A program made the position numbers and the translations under genes. Positions 31,744-40,202 of a stretch of 64,000 bases of DNA are shown piece by piece. Source of the stretch: CAZUFB01 sp964619775 (lineage in GTDB: Bacteria > Actinomycetota > Coriobacteriia > Coriobacteriales > UMGS124). The first letter of the stretch is position 1, and each line of letters opens with the position of its first letter. A model generated the notes under the pieces. That model searched no databases. It saw only the letters and a program-made list of their open reading frames with translations, and had not been told where the DNA came from. The stretch covers positions 6,580 through 70,579 of the forward strand of contig CAZUFB010000002.1 of NCBI GenBank assembly GCA_964619775.1, in the 5' to 3' direction.

Positions 31744-33129
31744 CTACGAGCGTAGGCGCACGCGCAGGTCCTCGATGTTCTTGGTGATGCGGCGCAGGTC
31801 GCGCATGTCGGTCGTCGGCAGGTGGCCGAAGCGGTCCTGCGCGTCGTAGACGACCTGCCCGCCGACCATCGTCATCACCACGTTGTCACGGTCGGCGGTG
31901 TGAACCACGGCCGACGTGGGGAAGTGCGTGGGCGCCTGGCGCGAGTCGGACAGGTCGACGACCACGATGTCGGCCAGCTTGCCGGGATCGAGCGAACCCA
32001 CGAGGTCGCCCATCCCCAAGGCGCTCGCCGAGTCGAGCGTGGCCATGCGGATCATGTCGGGCCCCTGGATAAAGCCGTCGCGCCCGTTGATGGCACGCAG
32101 GACGAGCATGGTGAAGCGCATCTCCTTGATAGGGTCGATGCTGTCGGCCGCCGCCGGCGAGTCGGTGCCCAGGCCCACGGTGACGCCGGCGCGCGCCATC
32201 TGCACGATGGGCGCCACCCCCATGCCGAGCTTGGCGTTGGCGCGCGGGCACACGCACACGCTCACCCCCTGCTCGGCAAGCGTGTTGATGTCGCGGTCGT
32301 CGACCTTCACGCAGTGGATGGCCAGCACCCCGGGCACCGACAGGATGTCCCAGTTCAGCGCGTACTGCACCGGCGAGCACCCCGCCGGCAGCAGGGCGAC
32401 CGACTGATGCCCCGCAAACGCGCGGTGCGTCTCGCTGTCGCTCGCAATGGAGAAGGGCGACGACCCGTAGCGTATGAAGTCGCACTCGTCCTGCGACCCG
32501 GCAAGGTGGATGGCGACCGGCACACGCTCCCCGGCCGCGTAGTGCGCAACCTCGCGCAGGATCTGCGGGTGGCAGGTGTAGAGGCTGTCGGGCGCGATGC
32601 CGAAGCGGAAGCGCCCGCTCTGCGACGACGCCCCCCACCCCTCGATGTCCGCCACGGCCTCCTCCATGGCGCCCGTCACCTGCTCGCGGCTCGCGGCGCC
32701 CACCTCGCGGTAGACGATGCCGCGCATGCCCAGGCGCTCGGCGGCCAGCAGGCTCGCGCCGGTGCGCGTGACGTCGGCCACCGTGGTGATGCCCGCCGAG
32801 ACCGCCTCGTAGGCGCCCAGCATCGCCGAGTCGAGCCAGTCCTGCTCGGTGAGCAGGGCCTCCTTCTCGAAGGTGAACGCCTTCCAGGCGGCGTAGGGCA
32901 CGTCGTTGAGGATGCCGCGCATGATGGAGTACTCGAGGTGCGAGTGGCAGTCGACGAAGCCCGGCATGACGGCCGCCATGCCGAAGTCGCGCACTTCCTC
33001 GTCGGGATAGCGCTGTAGCAGGTCGGCCGACTTGCCCACCTCCACGATCTTGTCGCCGCGGACGAGCACCGCGCCGTCCTCGATGTAGGGTGTCGATACC
33101 GTCAGCACGTAACGGGCCGTCAGCAGCAT
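31744..33129 (-). CDS. Amidohydrolase (nucleoside/aminodeoxyfutalosine deaminase-like)
   Basis: The protein has 461 residues from the ATG at 33129 (AAGGAGG, seven bases). Metal ligands are in PGFVDCHSHLEYS, VAIHLAGSQDE, AIHCVKVDD and GLGTDSPAAAD, the pattern of cytosine-deaminase-type amidohydrolases. A C-terminal beta-sandwich closes the fold (GKLADIVVVDL). It overlaps the menaquinone methyltransferase gene by ten bases. That neighbour makes an aminodeoxyfutalosine deaminase of the futalosine pathway a reasonable candidate. Methylthioadenosine or S-adenosylhomocysteine deaminase is the main alternative. Confidence 0.85.
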   Translation of the reverse strand: MLLTARYVLTVSTPYIEDGAVLVRGDKIVEVGKSADLLQRYPDEEVRDFGMAAVMPGFVDCHSHLEYSIMRGILNDVPYAAWKAFTFEKEALLTEQDWLDSAMLGAYEAVSAGITTVADVTRTGASLLAAERLGMRGIVYREVGAASREQVTGAMEEAVADIEGWGASSQSGRFRFGIAPDSLYTCHPQILREVAHYAAGERVPVAIHLAGSQDECDFIRYGSSPFSIASDSETHRAFAGHQSVALLPAGCSPVQYALNWDILSVPGVLAIHCVKVDDRDINTLAEQGVSVCVCPRANAKLGMGVAPIVQMARAGVTVGLGTDSPAAADSIDPIKEMRFTMLVLRAINGRDGFIQGPDMIRMATLDSASALGMGDLVGSLDPGKLADIVVVDLSDSRQAPTHFPTSAVVHTADRDNVVMTMVGGQVVYDAQDRFGHLPTTDMRDLRRITKNIEDLRVRLRS

Positions 33130-33917
33130 GGGGGAACCTCCTTGCACGGTAGGTCGTCGGGGGCGTCGGGGGACGGCTTGACCGCGTGGTACACAGCCGC
33201 TATGCCCCCGGTGCAGTCATGATACTCGACCGAGGCGAAGCCCGCCCGCCGCAGCTCCTCGACGATGGTGTTTTGCTGCGGGAACTCACGAATCGAGCTC
33301 GAAAGGTACTTAAAACCTGAAACGTCCCCGCACACCGCACCGCCTACGAGCGGCACCACGTGGCCCAGGTACACGTTGTAGACCGCACGCCACACCGGGT
33401 TGGGCGGCGTGCCGAACTCCAGGATGACGGCTCGGCCGCCCGGCCTGAGCACCCGCGCGGCCTCGCTCATCGCGCGTCGCCGGTCGCTGAAGTTGCGCAG
33501 GCCGTAGGCCATCGTGAGCACGTCGAACGACGCGTCGGGGTAGGGCAGCGCCATCGCGTCGGCCTCCGCCGTGCGCACCGCCACCCCCCGCGCCGCGCCG
33601 CGGCCGATGCGCTCGCGGGCCACCTCGAGCATCTCGGGCGTGAAGTCGGTAAGCTCGATTGAGGCCGGAGGGCAGCGGCGGCACAGCTCGAAGGCCACGT
33701 CGCCCGTGCCGCCCGCGACGTCGACAACCGCCTCGTACGGCCGGCAGGCGGCCGTGAGCGCCACCCGCTTGAGCCAGCTCTTGTAGATGCCGAGGCTGCT
33801 GAGCGCGTTGAACGCGTCGTAGCGCCGGGCGATCTTGGAAAAGATGGAGCGCACCATCGCGCCCTTCTCGTCGACCTCGCCCGCCGGCGCCGCCGCGCGG
33901 CCGGCGCTGCTAGCCAC
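33120..33917 (-). CDS. menG: Demethylmenaquinone methyltransferase (UbiE/MenG)
   Basis: The protein has 265 residues if started at the GTG at 33917, which overlaps the stop of the upstream aminotransferase. The UbiE signatures are VRSIFSKIARRYDAFNALSS (near residue 20-40), the SAM site VVDVAGGTGDVAFEL, and TMAYGLRNFSDRRRAM. VILEFGTPPNP and FKYLSSSIREFP complete the family pattern. It methylates demethylmenaquinone, the last step of menaquinone synthesis, in line with anaerobic respiration using exported reductases. The C-terminus is extended by about 20 residues. Confidence 0.92.
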   Translation of the reverse strand: MASSAGRAAAPAGEVDEKGAMVRSIFSKIARRYDAFNALSSLGIYKSWLKRVALTAACRPYEAVVDVAGGTGDVAFELCRRCPPASIELTDFTPEMLEVARERIGRGAARGVAVRTAEADAMALPYPDASFDVLTMAYGLRNFSDRRRAMSEAARVLRPGGRAVILEFGTPPNPVWRAVYNVYLGHVVPLVGGAVCGDVSGFKYLSSSIREFPQQNTIVEELRRAGFASVEYHDCTGGIAAVYHAVKPSPDAPDDLPCKEVPPCC

Positions 33918-35214
33918 GGACGCGCCCCGCGGCGGCCAGACGGGCGCCCACAAGCTTGACGCAGGCCACGAACACCTCGAGCGCGGCGTCGAGCTCCTCG
34001 AGCGTCGGGAAGCTCGGGGCGATGCGGATGTTGGAGTCGTGCGGGTCCTCGCCGTACGGCCAGGTGCAGCCCGCGCCCGTCAGGACGACGCCGCACTCGG
34101 CGCACAGCGACACGACGGCCCTGGCGCTGCCCTCGGGGCCGTCGAACGAGACGAAGTAGCCGCCGCGCGGGGTCGTCCACGAGGCGACGCCCAGCCCCGC
34201 GAGGCCTTCCTCCAGGCGGCGCTGCACGAGCTCGAAGCGCGGGCGCAGGACCTCGGCCTGGGCGCGCATGTGGGCGCGAAGGCCCGCGAGGTCGCCGAAG
34301 TAGCGCACGTGGCGCAGCTGGTTGAGCTTGTCGTGGCCGATCGTGCGGTACCGGTACTCGGCCTTAAGGTCGGCGAGGTTGGCCCGCGAGGCCGCCATCG
34401 CCGACACGCCCGCCCCGGGGAACGTCATCTTGCTCGTGGAGCAGAACGCGTAGACCAGGTCGGGGTTGCCGGCGGCGTCGAGCTCGTCGAAGACGTTGAG
34501 CAGTTCGTCGCGGTCGTCGTAGAGGTCGTGCTCGCAGTAGGCGTTGTCCCAGTAGACGCGGAAGTCGGCCGCGGCGGGCGCGAGGCGTGCGATGCGGCGC
34601 ACGCACTCGTCGGAATAGGTGGTTCCCGAGGGGTTGGAGTACTTGGGGACGCACCACATGCCCTTGACCTGCGGGTCGCCGTTGACGAGCCGCTCGACGG
34701 CGTCCATGTCGGGACCGTCCTCGCGCAGCGGCACCGCGACCAGCTCGAAACCGAACTGCTCGACGATGGCGAAGTGGCGGTCGTACCCGGGGGTGAGGCA
34801 CACCCACTTGAGCGGGGCGCGCTGCATCTGCAGCGCGAACGGCTCGCCGCCGCACACTCCCTTGAGCATGCCGTGCGCCAGCGCGTCGTACATGAGCGTC
34901 AGCGAGCTCTCGCCGCCCATGAACACCCGCTCGGAATCCACGCCCAGGATCTCTCCGAACAGCGCCCGGGCCGACGGGATGCCCTCGAGGCAGCCGTAGT
35001 TGCGGCAGTCGACCCCGCCGTCGAAAAGGTCGTCGTCCGGACCGAGCGTCTCGAGCATCGGCAGCGACAGCTCCAGCTGCCCGGGCGAAGGCTTGCCGCG
35101 CGCCATGTTGAGCTTAAGGCCGCGCGCCTTGATGGCCGCAACCTGCTCCTCGAGTTGCATAATCTGCGCGTCAAGCTCGACATCGGTCAGGGTGTCGTAG
35201 TACGAAGAAGACAT
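33910..35214 (-). CDS. Aminotransferase class I, AspT/MocR-like subgroup (aspartate aminotransferase)
   Basis: The protein has 434 residues. The start MSSSYYDTLTDVEL and MARGKPSP, NYGCLEGIPSAR and PKYSNPSGTTYSDE fit the subgroup Ic aspartate aminotransferases known from Corynebacterium. The PLP lysine is in STSKMTFPGAG, and NIRIAPSFP carries the substrate-carboxylate Arg. It would interconvert aspartate and oxaloacetate with glutamate. It starts a minus-strand set with menG and the amidohydrolase through overlapping ends, so these three are translationally coupled although metabolically unrelated. Confidence 0.9.
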   Translation of the reverse strand: MSSSYYDTLTDVELDAQIMQLEEQVAAIKARGLKLNMARGKPSPGQLELSLPMLETLGPDDDLFDGGVDCRNYGCLEGIPSARALFGEILGVDSERVFMGGESSLTLMYDALAHGMLKGVCGGEPFALQMQRAPLKWVCLTPGYDRHFAIVEQFGFELVAVPLREDGPDMDAVERLVNGDPQVKGMWCVPKYSNPSGTTYSDECVRRIARLAPAAADFRVYWDNAYCEHDLYDDRDELLNVFDELDAAGNPDLVYAFCSTSKMTFPGAGVSAMAASRANLADLKAEYRYRTIGHDKLNQLRHVRYFGDLAGLRAHMRAQAEVLRPRFELVQRRLEEGLAGLGVASWTTPRGGYFVSFDGPEGSARAVVSLCAECGVVLTGAGCTWPYGEDPHDSNIRIAPSFPTLEELDAALEVFVACVKLVGARLAAAGRVRG

Positions 35215-35416
35215 GGGCGTCTCCCTGAGTCGGTGTGGACGGGTACGGGACGGCCGCGCCGACCCGGCGGCCCCGCACGGACCGCAGTATGGGGACCATC
35301 ATAGCGCCTGCGCCCCGCACCCCTGCGAGCGAGAACCGCATGCCCACGCAAACACCCGCGGCGTGCGGGGCAAAGGCGATGGGGCTCTGGGGCCGCAGGC
35401 GGGCTGGCGTTGGAGG

Positions 35417-35631
35417 GCGCGTGTCACGGATTTTGCGAAAATTGGCGAAAAACGCGTTTATTGCGGCTGCGTCAGAGGGTTGTCGGCAACGAGACAAAGG
35501 GTTAGGCGCAAGATAAATTTCCAAAACTAAAGGTTAACTTTCGACCACGCGGTCCGGGACCGTCCGAAGGACCACCTACCCCGTCGCAATAAACGCGTTT
35601 CCTGCCAAAAATCCAAAAAACCGTGACGCGC
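35417..35631. repeat. AT-rich element with 50-bp inverted arms
   Basis: The left arm (35417-35467) and right arm (35582-35631) are inverted copies sharing CAATAAACGCGTTT and CCGTGACGCGC blocks. The 114-bp centre contains an imperfect GGTCC/GGACC hairpin. Because the flanking genes are divergent, each is preceded by the same sequence in the same orientation. No gene was recognised in 35215-35722 apart from this element. Confidence 0.65.
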
Positions 35632-35722
35632 CCTCCGCGGGACGGTCCATACGCTACAGTGGACGCCACCGCGGTTCCCGCGTCATCCACAGCGCCCGGC
35701 CGGACGGGCAAGGAAGGCAACC

Positions 35723-36016
35723 ATGAGCAGCTACGGCGACTACCGGGGCGACGCCCCCTTCGTACCCGTCAACGTCCCGCACGACGAGGACTTCGGCGTA
35801 CTCCAAGAGCTGGTTGACGCCGTCTTCAGGACCTCTGAGACCGTCGACCGCATCGGCCTTGTCACCCAGGCCGAGATCCACGACGTGAGCGCCGACGTCA
35901 TGGAGGTCGTGGAGCTCATGCCGCCGGGAACCTACACCCGCGGCCAGATGGCCGACCAGATGAACTCCATCATCACCGCGCACGGCTGGGGCCTGCGCTA
36001 CGGGACGGTGGCGTAG
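35723..36016 (+). CDS. Small conserved-type protein of unknown function
   Basis: The protein has 97 residues from an ATG at 35723 with AAGGAAGG upstream. It is soluble, acidic and without cysteine, signal or membrane segment. Helical segments (DFGVLQELVDAVFRTSETVDRI and the C-terminal YTRGQMADQMNSIITAHGW) suggest a small winged or helical domain; no family was recognised. Its 3' end overlaps the convergent zincin-like gene by 44 bp. It stands alone downstream of the inverted-repeat element. Confidence 0.65.
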   Translation: MSSYGDYRGDAPFVPVNVPHDEDFGVLQELVDAVFRTSETVDRIGLVTQAEIHDVSADVMEVVELMPPGTYTRGQMADQMNSIITAHGWGLRYGTVA

Positions 36017-36596
36017 GGCAGACCCGCGCCTCCCCGCCGCCCCGTCCGCCTGCGACCGGCCCGTCCGCGCTCGACCACAGGGCGAACCCGCGGTCGGTGT
36101 CCTCGCACAGGTCGGCCTCGGGGTGGCGCAGCACGAGGTATGCAAAGTAGAGGTCGCCCGTGCAGCCCGAGGCATGCAGCGCAAAAAGCGCCCAGGCAAG
36201 CAGGGCGTCGCCCGTCGCCAGGCCCACCGCCAGGTAGGCGAGGTTCAGCAAGACGAACGGGGCGAGCAGCACGGCCGCGAACCTCCCGCGCGCCAACCGG
36301 GTGCCGGGGCATCCCACGTAGAGCATCCCCGCCTGGCAGCCAAAGCGGACTTTGGTGCCGCGCGGCCCGAGCAGCTTGAAGAACGCGGCGTGCACGAGCT
36401 CGTGCACCGGCAGGCTCGCCAGGTAGCCGGCGGCGAGCGCAACCCACCACACCCAGCCCGACGGCGCAAAGCCGCCCGCCAACGCCAACACAAGCGCCCC
36501 TGCGACGCCCACGACGAGCAGCGCGAGCGACGCGAAGACCACCCGGTCCCGGGTCTCCCCGTCCTGCAGGATGTCGACGTCGAGCACGCGGCGCAT
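35973..36596 (-). CDS. DUF3267-type membrane protein with zincin motif
   Basis: The protein has 207 residues from the ATG at 36596 (GGAAAGGAG upstream). Four or five membrane helices are present. HELVHAAFF (His65-Glu66...His69) matches the HExxH motif of the DUF3267 putative zincin family; VRFGCQAGMLYVGCPGTRL follows as in other members. The substrate is unknown. The C-terminal 20 residues are a low-complexity tail encoded in the overlap with the convergent small gene, so the true end may be functionally unimportant. Confidence 0.8.
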   Translation of the reverse strand: MRRVLDVDILQDGETRDRVVFASLALLVVGVAGALVLALAGGFAPSGWVWWVALAAGYLASLPVHELVHAAFFKLLGPRGTKVRFGCQAGMLYVGCPGTRLARGRFAAVLLAPFVLLNLAYLAVGLATGDALLAWALFALHASGCTGDLYFAYLVLRHPEADLCEDTDRGFALWSSADGPVAGGRGGGEARVCPTPPSRSAGPSRAR

Positions 36597-36681
36597 GGCG
36601 GCTCCTTTCCAAACACGGCGGCCCCTTCTTGGAGCGGGACCTTCCGGATGCATGTTATGCAAAAGCCGCTCCACACAACCA

Positions 36682-36786
36682 GCGCGCCCGCCGCCGGTGG
36701 CGAAGAGCACACGTGGCCTGCTGCCTCCCTCAGGGCTCTGCCACAGGTCTGTCGATGTTTTACGACCCGGCGCCGCGGCGGCCTAT
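36682..36786 (-). ncRNA. ffs: Candidate signal recognition particle RNA (small bacterial type)
   Basis: On the minus strand the sequence holds a hairpin GTGGC..GCCAC enclosing GCCCTGAGGGAGGCAGCAGG. This resembles the SRP helix-8 tip (CC-tetraloop-GG then AGCAG). Outer arms CCGCCGCGGCGCCGG and CCGGCGGCGGG can close a long helix of about 100 nt total. A TATTAT box (36799-36794) sits at promoter distance from the 5' end. The usual GGAA tetraloop is replaced by TGAG, which weakens the call. A covariance-model match to the small SRP RNA family would settle it. Confidence 0.5.
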
Positions 36787-36869
36787 CTATGGGATAATAC
36801 CCTAGACCGAACAGCCTGCGGCCAGCGCGGCCACCGCAGCCTCGACCCACAAGGCGGATGAGAGCACCC

Positions 36870-38906
36870 ATGCCCAACGACCCCTGCACCACCGGCGCGC
36901 CCGCGCGCCCCGCATTCCCCAAGCGCGCCGTCGTGACCGGCGGCATGCCCTACGGCAACAAGAACCTGCACTTCGGCCACATCAGCGGCGTCTTCGTGCC
37001 GGCCGACTTCTACGCGCGCTTCCTGCGCGACCGCATCGGCGCCCGCAACGTGCTCTTCGTGAGCGGCACCGACTGCTACGGCTCCCCCATCATGGAAGGC
37101 TTCCGCAAAAAGGTCGAAGACGAGGGCTACACCGGCACCATCGAGGACTACGTGGCCGCCAACCACGAGCTGCAGCGCCAGGCCCTCGACGCCTACGGCA
37201 TCTCGCTCGACCTGTTCGCAGGCAGCGCGCTGGAACCCGCCGCGCCCTTCCACGCCCGGCTCACCGCCGACATCATCGAGCGCCTGCACGAACGCGGGGC
37301 ACTCGGCCTGCGCTCCACCAAGCAGTTCTACGACCCGGAGGCCCGGCAGTTCCTCAACGGGCGCCAGGTGCACGGCTTCTGCCCGGTGCGCGGCTGCAAG
37401 AGCGAGAAGGCCTACGCCGACGAGTGCGACCTGGGCCATCAGTTCGAGCCCGAGGAGCTCATCAAGCCGGTCTCGCAGCTCACCGGCTGCACGCCCGAGC
37501 TGCGGCCGGTGGACAACTGGTACTTCGACCTGCCCGCCGAGCACGACTTCATCGCGGGCGAGGTCATCCGCCAGCAGGCCGACCCGCGCGTGCGTTCGGT
37601 GGTGACCTCGACGGTCGCGGAGTGGCTGCTGCCGCCGGTCATCTACGTCCAGAACACCTTCCGCGAGGCGTACGACGCGGTGGCCGACAAGCTGCCCTCC
37701 CACAAGTTGAACACCGAGGAGGGAAAGTCGTCGTTCGACCTGACGTTTGCCGACTGGCGAGACCGCGACGCGGCGCGCGACCTGCTCTCCGCGGCGGGCG
37801 TGCGCTTCCGCACCGGCAAGACGCTGCTGCCCTTCCGCATCACGGGCAACATCGACTGGGGCGTGCCCGCGCCCGAGATCGACGGGGTGGCGGGGCTCAC
37901 CACCTGGTGCTGGCCCGAGTCGCTGTGGGCGCCCATCTCGTTCACGCAGGCCGTGCTAGCCGGCGACGCCGCACAGGTCGAGGCCGGCGGCCCGCAGCGC
38001 TACGCGACCGACGACTGGCGCGCGTGGTGGTGCGACCCCGAGGCCGCGCAGTTCCAGTTCATCGGGCAGGACAACATCTACTTCTACTGCGTGGCGCAAC
38101 CCGCGCTGTGGGACGCGCTGGACTGGGGGCTCGACCAGAGCGTCCCGGTGGCCAACTACCACATCCTGTTCATGGGAAAGAAGGCGTCGAGCTCGGGCAA
38201 CGTCAAACCGCCGATGGCCACCGACCTGCTCGAGCACTACACCCCCGAGCAGCTGCGCGCCCACTGGCTCGCCCTCGGCCTGGCCGACAAGCCGGTGAGC
38301 TTTTCGCCCAAGCCCTGGGAGTCCGAGGAAAAGCGGGACGACCCGCGCGCGGCCGACCCCGCGCTCAAGGAGTCGGCGCTGCTCACGAACGTCTTCAACC
38401 GCCTGGCGCGCTCGTGCTTCTACGGCGCCGCGCAGGCGTGCGGCGGCATGCTGCCCGCCGGGGCGTGCGACCCGCAGGTGGCTCGGGCATGCGAACAGGC
38501 TCTGCTTGCCTACGAGCGCAAAATGTACGTGCTCGACTTCCCCGGGGCGCTGCGCGTGGCCGAAGACCTCATCCGCGACGCCAACAAGCGGTGGAGCGAC
38601 GCGAGCAAGGCCGCCAAGAACGCCAACGGCGGCGCAGGCGACGACGAGGCCCTGTGCGCCGCGCTGCGCGACGCGTTCGCAGCCCTGCGCTGCGCGGCCC
38701 TGCTCATGCACCCGGCGGTGCCGACGGGCTGCGAGACGATCTGCAGCTACTTCGGGTTCGACCCCGCGCTGTTCTTCAGCTGGGACACCGCTTTCATGGG
38801 CCTCGACGAGCTGACGCGCGCCGCCGGGGAGGAACCGGGCCGCCACGCCGTGAAGGAGCTGCCCCCGCGCACGGACTTCTTCAGCAGGCACCCGAGCCAG
38901 TACTAG
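36870..38906 (+). CDS. metG: Methionyl-tRNA synthetase-like class I synthetase
   Basis: The protein has 678 residues from the ATG at 36870; an upstream ATG (36858) touches the ribosome site and is less likely. The nucleotide-binding HIGH motif appears as LHFGHISG (about 34-40), after TGGMPYGNKN as in MetRS, and FVSGTDCYGSPI fits the same domain. The KMSKS loop is altered to GKKASSSGN (about 436-442). There is no C-terminal tRNA-binding EMAP domain. It attaches methionine to tRNA if active. This divergent form is expected in Coriobacteriia, but a second MetRS elsewhere cannot be excluded. Confidence 0.85.
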   Translation: MPNDPCTTGAPARPAFPKRAVVTGGMPYGNKNLHFGHISGVFVPADFYARFLRDRIGARNVLFVSGTDCYGSPIMEGFRKKVEDEGYTGTIEDYVAANHELQRQALDAYGISLDLFAGSALEPAAPFHARLTADIIERLHERGALGLRSTKQFYDPEARQFLNGRQVHGFCPVRGCKSEKAYADECDLGHQFEPEELIKPVSQLTGCTPELRPVDNWYFDLPAEHDFIAGEVIRQQADPRVRSVVTSTVAEWLLPPVIYVQNTFREAYDAVADKLPSHKLNTEEGKSSFDLTFADWRDRDAARDLLSAAGVRFRTGKTLLPFRITGNIDWGVPAPEIDGVAGLTTWCWPESLWAPISFTQAVLAGDAAQVEAGGPQRYATDDWRAWWCDPEAAQFQFIGQDNIYFYCVAQPALWDALDWGLDQSVPVANYHILFMGKKASSSGNVKPPMATDLLEHYTPEQLRAHWLALGLADKPVSFSPKPWESEEKRDDPRAADPALKESALLTNVFNRLARSCFYGAAQACGGMLPAGACDPQVARACEQALLAYERKMYVLDFPGALRVAEDLIRDANKRWSDASKAAKNANGGAGDDEALCAALRDAFAALRCAALLMHPAVPTGCETICSYFGFDPALFFSWDTAFMGLDELTRAAGEEPGRHAVKELPPRTDFFSRHPSQY

Positions 38907-38979
38907 AACCAGACGCGACGGCGCGCCCCGCGTCGATGCCTTTCGGCAAGCGCGCCCGACGAAACGTGGGAGGTTGGAA

Positions 38980-40089
38980 ATGGGACGGTTTTTTGGATGG
39001 GTATGGCCGGTCGTGTACCTGCTCACCGTGGCGTTGATGGTCGCGTGCAGCTGCTACCTGCTGCTCGTCGAGCCCACGGTCGACTACAGCGTCTTGGGAT
39101 ATCGCAACGGCGTCCCGATCTACGGGTGGAGCTACGAGTCCGACCCGTTGCGCGACCTTGCCGGGTCGTTTATGTTCCCGCCCCTGAGCTGGGTCGTTCC
39201 CGTCGTGTGGTTCGTCGCGATGCTGTGGTTCATATTCCAGGCGGGCATCCTGCATCCCGACCGGCTCGAAGACGAGCGCTGGACCGCGCACATGCTGTCG
39301 GTGGGCTTTGTCGGGCGCCTCGTGCTCATGCCGCTCAACGTGCTGCTGACGCTTTCGTTCCTGGGATCTGTCGCCACGTTCCTCGTTTTGCCCGGACCGG
39401 CGAACAACCTGGGGCTGCTCAACTTCGGCCTGTGGATCGGGCTGCTCAACATCATGACGGTGCTACCCTTTACGGTGTACCAGCTGTGCGGCGCCACCCG
39501 CCTGGCAAACCGCAACCTGATGGGCACGACCGCGCTTGTGTGGCACGCTGTGCTGTCGTTTTTGCCCACGGCCGGCTTCGTCTCGATGTGCGCCCTGTTT
39601 GCGAACGGCCGCTCCGCGCTGTGGGCCGAGCACGACCGGCGCGTGGCCCGCGAGGCCGTCGCCGCCACGCTGGGCACCCCGGAGGGCGGTGCCACCGCGG
39701 AGGACGGGACCGAAGAGACCGAAGAGGTCAAAGAGGCCGATGAGACCGAAGAGGCCGACGGCGGGCGGACGACCGTAAAGGCCGAACCGGCCGCCGCCGA
39801 GGAGACGCCCGCACGGGCCGGCGAGCCCACGGTCGCGCTGGCCGTGGTTGCGGCGGCGACCCCCGGCGAGGGCAGCGGTGCCGCCGCGGACGAGAAAGCC
39901 GCCTGCCCGGGCACCGAAAGCGCCTCCGAACGGAAGACGGCCGAGGTCGACACGAAGGCCGAGGAGCCCACGCCATCCGCAAGCGCCCCTGCCGACGGCG
40001 AGACCTCCGCATCCGACGCGCCTGCCGCACCCGCAAGCTCCGACGCCGACCCGACCGACCCACCGGCCGCGGGCAAACCGGAGGTTTAG
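38980..40089 (+). CDS. Multi-spanning membrane protein with acidic disordered tail
   Basis: The protein has 369 residues from the ATG at 38980, six bases after GGGAGG. Six or so hydrophobic helices fill residues 5-215 and are followed by an Ala/Glu/Thr/Pro-rich disordered tail of about 150 residues. No family was recognised. The tail resembles those of the other acidic envelope proteins in this window (30135-31699) in composition but not sequence. It is 73 bp downstream of metG, so co-transcription is possible. The stop abuts an extragenic repeat shared with the convergent ATPase gene. Confidence 0.75.
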   Translation: MGRFFGWVWPVVYLLTVALMVACSCYLLLVEPTVDYSVLGYRNGVPIYGWSYESDPLRDLAGSFMFPPLSWVVPVVWFVAMLWFIFQAGILHPDRLEDERWTAHMLSVGFVGRLVLMPLNVLLTLSFLGSVATFLVLPGPANNLGLLNFGLWIGLLNIMTVLPFTVYQLCGATRLANRNLMGTTALVWHAVLSFLPTAGFVSMCALFANGRSALWAEHDRRVAREAVAATLGTPEGGATAEDGTEETEEVKEADETEEADGGRTTVKAEPAAAEETPARAGEPTVALAVVAAATPGEGSGAAADEKAACPGTESASERKTAEVDTKAEEPTPSASAPADGETSASDAPAAPASSDADPTDPPAAGKPEV

Positions 40090-40202
40090 AGCAGACCGCA
40101 GAATTGCCGAGCGGGACACGCGAAGGCGATGCGCACAGGGATACGTAAGTCCAAAGCGCATCGCCCTCGCGCGCCGTCGCGCGGCAATTTCCGCAACCCG
40201 CC
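40090..40202. repeat. Dispersed extragenic palindromic element, copy 2
   Basis: This 113-bp spacer lies between two convergent stop codons. The termini are inverted (AGCAGACCGCAGAATTGCCG at left; its counterpart GCGGCAATTTCCGCAACCCGCC in two parts at right). A long inner stem pairs GGCGATGCGCA with GCGCATCGCC. It probably acts as a bidirectional terminator. Confidence 0.65.

Noticed and set aside
36735..36750. GGGAGGCAGCAG resembles the universal 16S rRNA primer site
   Set aside because: Only about 12 bases match and no flanking 16S sequence is present; an SRP-like hairpin explains it better.
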